Positions 10,128 to 17,868 of a stretch of 64,000 nucleotides of DNA are shown here, piece by piece; position 1 is the first letter of the stretch; each line of letters starts with the position of its first letter. A program made the translations under genes and the position numbers. The stretch comes from Corynebacterium sp. TAE3-ERU16 (GTDB lineage Bacteria; Actinomycetota; Actinomycetes; Mycobacteriales; Mycobacteriaceae): positions 124,001 through 188,000 of the forward strand of contig NZ_JAHUTN010000004.1 in assembly GCF_019209935.1 (NCBI RefSeq), given 5' to 3'. Below the pieces are notes generated by a model. It was not told the origin of the DNA, made no database searches, and was given only the letters and a program-made list of their open reading frames with translations.

Positions 10128-11210
10128 ATGAAACAACGTCCCACCCAGAACCTCGTCAACGCTTTCGTCCGACACACGACCGGTGTGCTCGAACTGAATC
10201 GGCCGAAGGCCCTGAACTCCCTCAACCACGAGATGGTGGACATCATCTCGGAGGCCCTGGAGACGTGGCGGGACGACGATTCCGTGCACCGCGTCGTCAT
10301 CTGTTCCTCGTCCGAACGAGGCTTCTGTGCGGGCGGGGACGTCCGATCCTGCCGCGAGGAGGGTCTGTCCGGGGACTTCGACTCGGGTGACCGGTTCTTC
10401 CGTGCCGAGTACGAGATGAACCGGCAGCTCGAGGAGTTCCCGAAAACCATCGTCGCCGTCATCGACGGCGTCGCGATGGGCGGTGGGCTCGGCGTGTCCG
10501 TCCACGGTTCCCACCGGGTCATCACGGAGAAGGCGTTCGCCGCGATGCCCGAGATGGCCATCGGGTTCATCCCCGATGTCGGCACCACCTGGATGATGCA
10601 ACGGATGGTCGGGGAGAGCGGGGCTGCGATACCGGAGCTGGCCACGTTCCTCGGGATCACAGGGTGGCGGCTGACACCGGCTGACATGCTCTGGTCCGGC
10701 CTCGCCACGGATCTCATCGCTTCGGAGGACGTCGACCGGTTCATCGACACCGTCATCGCCGAGTCCCTCGACGATGCACTCGAGCAGTACGCGCGCCCCG
10801 TCGACTTCGTGGATGCCGGGGAACTCGAGGGGATGCTCCCCGACATCCGGGACACCTTCGGGCACGACTCCTGGGCGGAGATCGACAACGCGCTGAATTC
10901 CCACGGCAACGCCGGTTTCGTTGCCCGGGTCCGGGAACTGATGGCGAAATCCAGCCCCACCTCGGTCGTCGCGGCGGCCGAGCTCTACGCGGCGAACCGC
11001 GAAGCCCGGGACATCGCGCACGCTCTCGAGAACGAGTACGCGTTGGGGGCGGTGCTCCGGAGGGAGCACGACTTCTCCGAAGGTGTGCGCGCCGTTCTCG
11101 TGGACAAGGACCGGAACCCGGCCTTCGACCCCTCCGAAACAGGGGAGGTCGACGTCGACTTCTACCGGACGATCCTGCAGCACCGTCAGCCACCGGGTGT
11201 CCCGTCCTGA
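10128..11210 (+). CDS. 3-hydroxyisobutyryl-CoA hydrolase (crotonase family)
   Basis: This enzyme likely hydrolyses 3-hydroxyisobutyryl-CoA in valine degradation. The 360-residue protein is longer than simple enoyl-CoA hydratases and carries the hydrolase-type features: SSERGFCAGGDVR near residue 63, FFRAEYEMNRQLEEFPKTIVAVIDGVAMGGGLG, an AMPEMAIGFIPDVGTTW substrate loop and a C-terminal VLVDKDRNPAFDPS segment typical of HIBCH rather than hydratase. A CAGACT hexamer six bases before the ATG could be a leaderless -10. No other valine-degradation genes are adjacent. It converges on ribM, with a strong hairpin between the two. Confidence 0.85.
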   Translation: MKQRPTQNLVNAFVRHTTGVLELNRPKALNSLNHEMVDIISEALETWRDDDSVHRVVICSSSERGFCAGGDVRSCREEGLSGDFDSGDRFFRAEYEMNRQLEEFPKTIVAVIDGVAMGGGLGVSVHGSHRVITEKAFAAMPEMAIGFIPDVGTTWMMQRMVGESGAAIPELATFLGITGWRLTPADMLWSGLATDLIASEDVDRFIDTVIAESLDDALEQYARPVDFVDAGELEGMLPDIRDTFGHDSWAEIDNALNSHGNAGFVARVRELMAKSSPTSVVAAAELYAANREARDIAHALENEYALGAVLRREHDFSEGVRAVLVDKDRNPAFDPSETGEVDVDFYRTILQHRQPPGVPS

Positions 11211-11215
11211 CCGCG

Positions 11216-11250
11216 CAGGGCCCGCACGCGTACCGCGCGTGCGGGCCCTG
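11216..11250. terminator. Strong bidirectional terminator between the HIBCH-like gene and ribM
   Basis: A near-perfect inverted repeat of about 15 bp per arm (CAGGGCCCGCACGCG and its complement) with a short loop lies between two convergent stop codons. It probably terminates both genes. Confidence 0.8.
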
Positions 11251-11268
11251 CCGTCGTCGGACGGAAGA

Positions 11269-12006
11269 TCAGACCGTGGCGTGCAGCCGGTCCGGTTCGG
11301 GTGACTCGTCCGACTTCTTGTGCACCTTCATCCAGACGGTGAAACCCCATATGACGAACGCCCCGTACACGATGTAGAGCACGGCGGAGGGGTAGTAGCC
11401 GGCGGCGAGGAGAAGGGGGACGCCGACTATGTCGACGCCGATCCAGATGAGCCAGAACTCCGTCCAGCCACGGGCCATCCCGTAGGTCGCGAGCACGGAA
11501 CCGGTGAAGATCCAGGCGTCGGCCCACGGGCCCCAGGACCCGAGCGCGGAGAAGATCATCGCGCACCCGACGGTCCCGACGACGCCCGAGATGAGCAGTC
11601 CGAGGCGTTCGCGTCCGGTGGCCCAGCGGGGCTGGACCGCGGCGGTGTCCTCGTGGGGCTCGGTCACGATGGACCGGGAGGGATCGGTCTCCGCGGATTC
11701 GCGGAGACCCTGCTTCCGGGCGCGCGACCACTGGTACCAGCCGTAGACGGAGACGATGAGGAACATGACCTGACGGCCGGCCTGACCGTAGAGGTCCAGT
11801 GCCTGGGGGGTGTTGAAAACCCCACCGAGGAAAACGGTGAACAGGAGCAGATTTCCGACGATCCCGATGGGCCAGGCCCAGACGACGCGCTTCATTCCGC
11901 CGTACGCGCTGGCGAGTCCGAAGGCGTTGCCGATGATCTCGCGCCAGAGGATGGGGACGCCGCCGATGGAGATCGTGGCGTCGAGTAGATCGGTGAAAGG
12001 ATTCAT
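11269..12006 (-). CDS. ribM: Riboflavin transporter RibM (PnuX/PnuC-like)
   Basis: RibM is an energy-independent riboflavin uptake protein of the PnuC family, described in corynebacteria as riboswitch-controlled. The 245-residue protein has about seven hydrophobic segments, a PnuC-like start (LWREIIGNAFGLASAYGGMKRVVWAWPIGIVGN) and the conserved LWIDIVGVPLLL-like segment (WIGVDIVGVPLLLAAGYYPSAVLYIVYG). A charged cytoplasmic insert lies at about residues 95-125. I chose ATG 12006 because AGGGAG lies a few bases upstream; the longer in-frame reading runs through the riboswitch. The FMN element upstream is the main reason for preferring RibM over a nicotinamide riboside transporter. Confidence 0.88.
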   Translation of the reverse strand: MNPFTDLLDATISIGGVPILWREIIGNAFGLASAYGGMKRVVWAWPIGIVGNLLLFTVFLGGVFNTPQALDLYGQAGRQVMFLIVSVYGWYQWSRARKQGLRESAETDPSRSIVTEPHEDTAAVQPRWATGRERLGLLISGVVGTVGCAMIFSALGSWGPWADAWIFTGSVLATYGMARGWTEFWLIWIGVDIVGVPLLLAAGYYPSAVLYIVYGAFVIWGFTVWMKVHKKSDESPEPDRLHATV

Positions 12007-12055
12007 GGTTCTCCCTGATGTGAAAGAGGGGTGTGGACATGGATCCTCGGGGCTG

Positions 12056-12075
12056 AAAAACTGCCCGGTCGCAGT
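12056..12075 (-). terminator. Putative transcription attenuator in the ribM leader
   Basis: On the minus strand ACTGC and GCAGT form a short hairpin around a six-base loop, followed by TTTTT. It lies between the FMN aptamer and the ribM start. It could be the switch's terminator, although the stem is short and sequestering of the start site is also possible. Confidence 0.5.
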
Positions 12076-12133
12076 CGGGACGGGTGGGCCGCGGGTACGG
12101 CTCACCGACGTCCGGGTACACCGGCCGTGCAGG

Positions 12134-12276
12134 TTCTCTCTCATCCGGACTATCACCGTCGGCTCCGGAATCACACCGGATCTGCTGACCCACCGCACGG
12201 CATCCGTGTGGTGGCGCTCGCGGGCTGCACCGTGAAGGTGTCACCGCCGGTGGGGACTTCCACCCCGCCCTGAGAA
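12134..12276 (-). ncRNA. FMN riboswitch (RFN element)
   Basis: Reading the minus strand, the conserved blocks appear in order: TCAGGGCGGGGTG, AAGTCCCCACCGGCGGTGA, GCAGCCCGCGAGC, GTCAGCAGATCCGGTG, TTCCGGAGCCGACGGT and the closing ATAGTCCGGATGAGAGA. These are the signature junction sequences of the FMN aptamer. It precedes ribM, so FMN would repress riboflavin uptake. A TAAGCT hexamer just upstream (about 12283-12291) may be the promoter. Confidence 0.93.
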
Positions 12277-12295
12277 CACCGATAAGCTTAGTCGG

Positions 12296-13561
12296 TCATC
12301 CGACGGTCGTGTTCATCACCCTGCCGTCGGGGGAGAAGTGTACGGTCACCGTTCCGTCCTGCGTCCGGAGCTGCACGTACTCCCGGGATCCGGGGTCGGG
12401 GGAAATCCCGAGGCCCCGGTGCCGCGCGTACGCGGCGACCGCGCGGCGTGCGTCGACTCCTCCCAGTTCGACACCCCGGATCGTGTCGATGACCGCACTG
12501 ACGACCGGCACCGTGGGGGCGGGAAGGACGAGACCGCGGTCGGAGAACACCACGATCGCCCAGGTGTCGGCGGTCAACTGCGCCGTCGTGTGGAACCACC
12601 TGCCGAGCACCGGTTTCGCCGCGGAGACGAGGTCGAGCTCCCGGGCGAGCGACAGTGGAAGTGTCGGGGACACGAACACGGGGATGCCCTCGCGGCGTCC
12701 GAAGTCCCGGATCCGGTGGCAGTCGGCTGTACCGGGTGCCGCGGAGATGTTGCGGTCCGCCCAGCCCCAGCACCAGGTGTCGCCGGTGACGGTGGCCAGG
12801 ACGACCCCCCGGGCCTGCATCCGGGGACCCGCCGGCGTCTCCAGGGTGATCAGCCCCTGCACGGGGTCCGCGATGGCCGTGGCGCCGGGAAAGGTCGCAT
12901 CCAGGTACATCTGGGATTCGATGGAGGGGAGCAGCGCATCGGCGCGGACGGGATCGATGTCGAGCCCACCGGCGATGTCCCGCAGACGGCCGTCCTCCAC
13001 CCGGATGGCGGCGCCGTCGGAGAACAACCACACCGGTCCGTCGACCCGGACGTCCAGGCCACGTATCGCCGCGAAGCCGGACAGTGCCCGGGGGAGGTCT
13101 TCGCCCGCAATCGGGATCCCGGCCGCCGTGATCAGGGCGGTACGGGTGTCGCCCATGGGTTGCGGGGGATCGAGGCACACGACCGCCGTCGTGCCGTCCG
13201 GCATCGGGGCGAGCAGCCCCGGGGCGCAGCCGTGGAGGGTGCGGGCGGCGGTGAGGAGATCGTCGGTGGCTGGGCGGGTTCCGGACAGCTGCGGAATCCC
13301 GAACCGGGCGGCCGCATCTGCCGCCCGGGGGCCCCGCCAGGTCCACCTCCCGTCCCGGATCTCCGCGACGACGGTTCCGGCGGTGGAGACGTCCGGTGCC
13401 CCGTGGCGGGCTGCGCGGACCTCCATCCGGTCGCCGTCGCGGTTGAACTCGATTTCCCCGGGTCGCCCGATCAGTGCCGTGAACGCCGCGTCGGCGTCTG
13501 CGCACGCGATCGTGCCGTCGGTGACGATCTCCGCGAGTGTCCGGGGTGCTGGATGTTCCAT
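12296..13561 (-). CDS. Internally duplicated DUF6882-like protein
   Basis: The 421-residue soluble protein seems to be two copies of one domain. Each half carries a tryptophan-rich strand: WTWRGPRAAD near residue 74 and WCWGWADRN near residue 262. Each is followed by a similar stretch (AARFGIPQL / CHRIRDFGRREGIPV). The WxWxW..N pattern resembles DUF6882, whose function is unknown. The ATG at 13561 has GGAG about ten bases upstream. It is divergent from a small YtrA-type GntR gene, which may regulate it. No catalytic motif is evident. Family assignment is by motif recall and only moderately sure. Confidence 0.65.
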   Translation of the reverse strand: MEHPAPRTLAEIVTDGTIACADADAAFTALIGRPGEIEFNRDGDRMEVRAARHGAPDVSTAGTVVAEIRDGRWTWRGPRAADAAARFGIPQLSGTRPATDDLLTAARTLHGCAPGLLAPMPDGTTAVVCLDPPQPMGDTRTALITAAGIPIAGEDLPRALSGFAAIRGLDVRVDGPVWLFSDGAAIRVEDGRLRDIAGGLDIDPVRADALLPSIESQMYLDATFPGATAIADPVQGLITLETPAGPRMQARGVVLATVTGDTWCWGWADRNISAAPGTADCHRIRDFGRREGIPVFVSPTLPLSLARELDLVSAAKPVLGRWFHTTAQLTADTWAIVVFSDRGLVLPAPTVPVVSAVIDTIRGVELGGVDARRAVAAYARHRGLGISPDPGSREYVQLRTQDGTVTVHFSPDGRVMNTTVG

Positions 13562-13688
13562 GGGGATGCTCCTTCAGCGGGGTTGTGGATCCACCTTATC
13601 CGTCGGTACCCGACGGCCTCCGGGTGTCGACCGTGTACTAGCCTGAGCGGTGCAGTTGTACCTGTGACAGTGGAGGATCCCACCCCCG

Positions 13689-14057
13689 ATGGACATCCGT
13701 CTCGACCCGCTATCGGACACCCCGATCTTCATGCAGCTCCATGACGGGATCGTGGGAGCCATCGCCCGTGGCGACATTTCGGCGGGCGAGCACCTGGATT
13801 CCGTGAGATCGGTCGCCGGCGCGCTGGACATCAATCCGGCGACCGTGAAGAAGGCCTATGATCTGCTCCGGTCGGAGGGGATAGTCGCGACGAGCCACCG
13901 CTCCGGCAGTGTGGTGCTGGCCCCGCGGGAACCGGTGCCCGGGGCCGAGGAACGTCTGTCCGCGGAACTCCGGGCGCTCGTCGCCCGGGCCCGTTGTCAG
14001 GGCATCGACGGATCGACGGTCCGTGGCCTGGTCGAGAAGGAAATCGGGCGCGCCTGA
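13689..14057 (+). CDS. GntR-family regulator, YtrA type
   Basis: This is a short transcriptional regulator of 122 residues. An N-terminal winged helix (about residues 5-75) has the GntR pattern PIFMQLHDGIVGAIARGDISAGEHLDSVRSVAGALDINPATVKKAYDLLRSEGIV, and only a short helical tail follows, as in the YtrA subfamily. Such regulators usually control neighbouring transporter or membrane genes, but here the divergent neighbour is the DUF6882-like gene. The shared region holds two TGTAC half-sites (13634-13638, 13657-13661) and a TAGCCT hexamer at 13639-13644. GGAGG lies 12 bases before the ATG, which is rather far. Its 3' end overlaps the convergent TetR gene by 61 bases. Confidence 0.85.
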   Translation: MDIRLDPLSDTPIFMQLHDGIVGAIARGDISAGEHLDSVRSVAGALDINPATVKKAYDLLRSEGIVATSHRSGSVVLAPREPVPGAEERLSAELRALVARARCQGIDGSTVRGLVEKEIGRA

Positions 14058-14671
14058 CCATCGGTCGGCGTGGGAGTTCCGTCCACCCCGCCCCGGACCA
14101 CGGTGAATGCCCTTCTGATGAGGGTGAGCGGATCGTCGACGTCGCGTCCGTGCCGGGTCTCGAAATCGTGGTAGATCAGCGCCACGAATCCGGCGTGCAG
14201 GATCGCGTGAACCGCGACCATGTCCTCGAAACCGGTCAGGCCCAACTGTTCTGTGAGGATCCGGTCGACCGCGTCACGGAGTGCCGCGAGCTGGGGTTCG
14301 CCGGCGTCCGCGGGGTTCGTCGACAGTAGTGCACGCGTCAGCCGGTCGAGGGCGAAGAAGGAGTCAACGCCGACGGCCCCTGAGGTCACCTCGTTGATGA
14401 CGAGCTGTTCCACGGCGGAGATCGGGTCGCTGTCCCCGGCGAGGGCGGCGAGCTTTCCACCCAGCTCCTCCATGCTGGATTCGATGAACGTGAGCAGTGC
14501 CTGTTCGCGGGAGTCGAAGTAGTTGTGGAATGTCCGCTGCGAGACTCCCGCGGCCGCCGTGATGGCGGCGACGGTCATGCCCTCGACCCCCTGCTCGTAG
14601 GCGAGTTCGGCGGTGCACCGGGCCAGGGTGGCCCGGGTGGTCGCCTTCTTCGTCTCGCGTATTCCGGTCAT
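13997..14671 (-). CDS. TetR-family transcriptional regulator
   Basis: The 224-residue protein has an N-terminal helix-turn-helix (about residues 8-58) with the TetR signature GMTVAAITAAAGVSQRTFHNYFDSREQAL, then an all-helical ligand-binding domain with no recognisable specificity. The first ~200 residues look family-like, while the last ~25 are Pro/Thr/Arg-rich and overlap the end of the gntR gene. On the minus strand TAAACT ends six bases before the ATG, so a leaderless start is likely. The nearest divergent genes are feoAB, 500 bases away, but nothing shows that they are its targets. Confidence 0.85.
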   Translation of the reverse strand: MTGIRETKKATTRATLARCTAELAYEQGVEGMTVAAITAAAGVSQRTFHNYFDSREQALLTFIESSMEELGGKLAALAGDSDPISAVEQLVINEVTSGAVGVDSFFALDRLTRALLSTNPADAGEPQLAALRDAVDRILTEQLGLTGFEDMVAVHAILHAGFVALIYHDFETRHGRDVDDPLTLIRRAFTVVRGGVDGTPTPTDGQARPISFSTRPRTVDPSMP

Positions 14672-14677
14672 GCGTCA

Positions 14678-14683
14678 AGTTTA
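14678..14683 (-). promoter_or_regulatory. Putative -10 element (TAAACT) for the TetR gene
   Basis: Read on the minus strand, TAAACT ends six bases before the TetR ATG, implying a leaderless transcript. Confidence 0.55.
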
Positions 14684-15033
14684 ACGCGCCGGTTGCTGGT
14701 CACCCGTTGGGCGGTGAGAGCTTCATCTGTCGTGTGAAGCACGTCGGATACCTTAGTTCGGGGGGGGGTGTGGTGAGGGTCTCAACGCCCGGCCGGGGTC
14801 GTTCGAACGCCGGGTGCTCCGTGTGTCCGGCGAGTGTGGCGTCGTGTGCCGTTACCCGGCCCGGGCGTCCCGGCGCCAGGGTGTTTTTCTGCTGTGAAGT
14901 GCGGTTTTCCGTCGTACCGGAGATGGATTCCAGGTGCTGTCGGGCGAAGATCATCAGGCATGGGAAGCCTATCTAATTGAGGATCATATGCAGTAGTGAA
15001 GCCGTGGTGCATGAACGAGTGCAGGGGGCGTTA

Positions 15034-15052
15034 AGTGAGGCTCAATTAGGCG
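15034..15052. promoter_or_regulatory. Weak DtxR-like box upstream of feoAB
   Basis: The sequence starting TTAAGTGAGGCTCAATTAG agrees with the palindromic DtxR consensus at about 12 of 19 positions by eye. Alone it is weak, but a second similar site follows 25 bases later. Confidence 0.4.
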
Positions 15053-15074
15053 GCTGTTTTTGCGAGTGGCGAGC

Positions 15075-15093
15075 GTAGGTTAAGCAAACAGGA
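15075..15093. promoter_or_regulatory. DtxR-like iron box before feoA
   Basis: GTAGGTTAAGCAAACAGGA matches about 13 of 19 positions of the DtxR consensus and includes the strong left half TAGGTTA. It overlaps a possible -10 (TAGGTT). Iron-loaded DtxR would repress ferrous iron uptake from here (inference from family knowledge). Confidence 0.55.
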
Positions 15094-15190
15094 GGACATT
15101 CATCCTCCCCGGCCCGGTATCCCCGATCCGATCACCGGTCCGCGCACCCATTCACCGGGGCTGACCGGCCCCACGTCGAGAGGACTGACC

Positions 15191-15457
15191 ATGTCCACGG
15201 TCGAACAATCCGGAACCGGGAACGCGGGACACCCCGGTCCGGTCACGCTCTACAGCCTCAAGGCAGGTTCGGGCGGGGTGATGGTCCGCGCGGGGTCCGA
15301 GCCACGACTGCGGCGCCGACTCGCTGAACTCGGTTTCCGGAACGGATCCCGCATCGAGGTCGTGCAGACCTGCTCCGGCGGCGCCCGGATCGTGAGGATC
15401 GGGCAGTCCCGCTACGCCCTCGACAGACGCACCGCAACCGACATCTACGTCGCCTGA
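15191..15457 (+). CDS. feoA: FeoA, SH3-like accessory protein of ferrous iron uptake
   Basis: FeoA is a small cytoplasmic SH3-like protein needed for FeoB activity. The 88-residue product has the family pattern VTLYSLKAGSGGVMVRAG, then LRRRLAELGFRNGSRIEVVQ and IVRIGQSRYALDRRTATDIYV. The N-terminal 15 residues are a flexible extension. AGAGG lies a few bases before the ATG. feoB follows 76 bases later on the same strand, and DtxR-like boxes lie upstream. Confidence 0.93.
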   Translation: MSTVEQSGTGNAGHPGPVTLYSLKAGSGGVMVRAGSEPRLRRRLAELGFRNGSRIEVVQTCSGGARIVRIGQSRYALDRRTATDIYVA

Positions 15458-15533
15458 ACCCACCCCCGGTCTCCTGCGGCACAGCCGCCGCCGGGTACCG
15501 GTTCACTCCCCATCACCGAAGCGGACGGACATC

Positions 15534-17543
15534 ATGAACACCCACACGACCCGAGCGAAGAACCACGGAGCTTCCTGCCACGGGAGCGGAGGGCTCGCAC
15601 CGGCGCCACCCGGAACCCCCGTCGTGGCTCTGGTCGGAGCCCCTAACGCGGGAAAATCCACGCTGTTCAACGCCTTGACAGGGGCCCGGGCCGTGATGGG
15701 GAACTGGCCGGGGACCACGGTGGAGGTCTGCCGTGGACGCTGGCGCACCGGGACCACGAAGAACCGCACCGTCGACATCATCGACTTCCCCGGTGCCTAT
15801 TCACTCGATCCGATGAGCCCCGACGAGGAGTTCACCCGCGCGAAGCTCATAGAGGATCCCGTGGACGAGCGCCCCGACGCGGTTCTCGTCGTCGTCGACG
15901 CCGCCAATCTGGCCCGCTGCCTCTACCTGGTCGCCCAGATCGCGGAGGAGCCCTACCGCATCGTCGTGGCACTGACGAAGCTCGATGTCGCCGCTTCCCG
16001 CGGAATCTCCGTCGACGTTGAGGCACTGTCCCTCGCGATGGGGGTGAAGGTCGTCGCCGTCGATCCGCGCCGCAACGAACTGTCCGATCTGACGGACACG
16101 GTCGCCCTGGAACTCGAACGGAGCTCGTGCTGCGTGACACCCGTCCGACCCGTCGCGACGGGTGACGGTGCGGGGAAGAACGGGGAGGATGCGGACTTCG
16201 CCCGGGAGGACGCCCGCTTCGCCTGGGTGGATGAGGTCTGCCGGAAAGCCGTGACCAGCAGTCCCGCCGCCAACAGCATGTCCGACCGGATCGACCGGGT
16301 CGTCCTGCATCCCGTGGCGGGGCCCCTGGTGTTCCTTGCGGCGATGTGGCTCGTCTTCCAGATCACCACGACCGTGGCGTCCCCGTTGCAGGACCGTCTG
16401 GGCAAGCTGTTCGACGGACCGGTCACCGACGGCGCGCGCCGTATCATGGACGCCGTCGGTCTCACCTGGGAACCCCTCCGTGGGTTGGTCACCGAGGGGC
16501 TGATCGGCGGGGTGGGCATGGTGCTGACCTTCGTGCCGCTCATGGCGCTTATGTTCCTCTGTCTGGCGGTGCTCGAGGACTCCGGCTACATGGCCCGCGC
16601 GGCGGTGGTCGCAGACCGGCTCATGCGCGCCATCGGACTTCCGGGAAAGGCATTCATCCCGCTGATCGTGGGCTTCGGCTGCAACGTGCCTGCGATCTCC
16701 GCGACCCGGGTCCTGGGTTCCGCGCGCCAACGGTTGGTCGCCTGCCTGCTGGTCCCGTTCACCTCCTGCTCGGCGCGACTCACGGTCTACGTCATGGTCG
16801 CCAGCGTGTTCTTCCCCGAGCATTCCGGGACCGTGGTGTTCGTGATGTACCTGATCTCCATCGGGCTCGTGGTGCTCACCGGACTCGGGCTGCGCACGAT
16901 GGTCTGGCGGACACTCGGATCCGAACCTCTCGTCATCGATCTTCCCGTGTACCAGCTTCCCGGCCCCAGGCTGGCGCTGTCCGTGATGTGGATGCGGCTG
17001 AAGGGTTTCCTGCACACCGCCGGCCGCATCATCGTGGCCACGGTCATCGTGGTCTGGGCGCTCCAGTCCACCCCGGTGGTCGGGGGATACGGTTTCGGTG
17101 ACGAGGACCTGCCGCCCCAGGACAGCGCGTACGGTGCCGTGTCCTCGGCTATGGCACCGGTGTTTGAACCCGCGGGCTTCGGCACCTGGTCTCTCACCGG
17201 GCCGTTGATCACGGGCTTCGTGGCCAAGGAAGCGGTGATCTCGTCGTGGGCGCAGACCTACGCGGTCGATGATCCCACGGACGCCGATCCGGAGGAGCAG
17301 GCGGAGAGTCCGCTCGCGGCCGCGATCCGGGTGGACTTCGCCGGGGCCTCCGGTGGACACGCCCTGGCCGCGGTGTGGGCCTTCATGATCTTCCTGTTGG
17401 CCTATACACCGTGCGTGGCGACGCTCGCGGCCCAACGGCGCGAGATCGGCCTGTGGTGGACGGTGGTCGGTATGGTCGTCCAGCTGACCGGTGCCTGGGC
17501 ATTGGCCGTCCTGGTGTTCAACGCACTCAAGCTGGTGCTGTGA
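15534..17543 (+). CDS. feoB: Ferrous iron transporter FeoB
   Basis: FeoB is the inner-membrane Fe(II) transporter with an N-terminal G-protein domain. The 669-residue protein shows G1 GAPNAGKST (35-43), the switch region NWPGTTVE, G3 DFPGAYSL and G4 TKLD. Then come about ten transmembrane helices with the two Gate motifs, including the conserved cysteine in VGFGCNVPAI and the LVPFTSCSARL segment. At 669 residues it is shorter than the ~770-residue E. coli protein. The N-terminal 30 residues are an unusual His/Cys-containing extension. Its TGA overlaps the ATG of the FeoC-like gene by one base. Confidence 0.95.
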   Translation: MNTHTTRAKNHGASCHGSGGLAPAPPGTPVVALVGAPNAGKSTLFNALTGARAVMGNWPGTTVEVCRGRWRTGTTKNRTVDIIDFPGAYSLDPMSPDEEFTRAKLIEDPVDERPDAVLVVVDAANLARCLYLVAQIAEEPYRIVVALTKLDVAASRGISVDVEALSLAMGVKVVAVDPRRNELSDLTDTVALELERSSCCVTPVRPVATGDGAGKNGEDADFAREDARFAWVDEVCRKAVTSSPAANSMSDRIDRVVLHPVAGPLVFLAAMWLVFQITTTVASPLQDRLGKLFDGPVTDGARRIMDAVGLTWEPLRGLVTEGLIGGVGMVLTFVPLMALMFLCLAVLEDSGYMARAAVVADRLMRAIGLPGKAFIPLIVGFGCNVPAISATRVLGSARQRLVACLLVPFTSCSARLTVYVMVASVFFPEHSGTVVFVMYLISIGLVVLTGLGLRTMVWRTLGSEPLVIDLPVYQLPGPRLALSVMWMRLKGFLHTAGRIIVATVIVVWALQSTPVVGGYGFGDEDLPPQDSAYGAVSSAMAPVFEPAGFGTWSLTGPLITGFVAKEAVISSWAQTYAVDDPTDADPEEQAESPLAAAIRVDFAGASGGHALAAVWAFMIFLLAYTPCVATLAAQRREIGLWWTVVGMVVQLTGAWALAVLVFNALKLVL

Positions 17544-17836
17544 TGGAGGGGCCGTTGACGAGGGTCTCCGAGGCCATAGCCGACGGGGCGGTGAACCGTC
17601 GGGCCATCGTCCGTCAGACCGGGCTCGGCGCAGATCTGGTCGATGCCGCGATCGAGCGTCTGGAGCGGATGGGGAGGCTGTCCCGCGCGCCGCTCGGCGC
17701 GTTCTGCTCGGGGGGTGGGTGTTCCTGTTGCCCGGCCGCCGGGTCCGGGGGCGGGTGTGCCTCCGGTGGGGGATCAACCGGGCCGGTGGCCCTGGTTCTG
17801 CGGCGTCGGGGCGGGGACCCGACCCCCGGTCACTGA
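17543..17836 (+). CDS. FeoC-like winged-helix protein with C-terminal cysteine cluster
   Basis: The 97-residue protein begins at the ATG that shares its A with the feoB stop (TGATG), so it is translationally coupled to feoB. Residues 5-50 predict a small winged helix (AIADGAVNRRAIVRQTGLGADLVDAAIERLERMGRL). A Gly/Cys-rich segment follows, with cysteines at 55, 60, 62, 63 and 72, then a basic tail. This is the layout of FeoC proteins, which use a cysteine cluster (possibly Fe-S) to sense iron or oxygen and control FeoB stability. Sequence identity to the enterobacterial FeoC is not obvious, so the call rests on architecture and position. Confidence 0.75.
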   Translation: MEGPLTRVSEAIADGAVNRRAIVRQTGLGADLVDAAIERLERMGRLSRAPLGAFCSGGGCSCCPAAGSGGGCASGGGSTGPVALVLRRRGGDPTPGH

Positions 17837-17868
17837 GCCGGTCGCCGACCGACCCGTTCCTGTTGCGG

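Larger units (their letters stand above)
14684..15190. other. Long intergenic region upstream of feoA
   Basis: No credible gene is present. It holds a nine-base G run at 14760-14768, two inverted copies of CTAATTGAG (about 14971 and 15045) and two DtxR-like boxes closer to feoA. It presumably carries the feo promoter region. Nothing else is recognised. Confidence 0.6.

Noticed and set aside
15801..17777. A 658-codon open frame antisense to feoB
   Set aside because: Composition is Arg/His/Gly-rich and arbitrary; FeoB on the plus strand is unequivocal.
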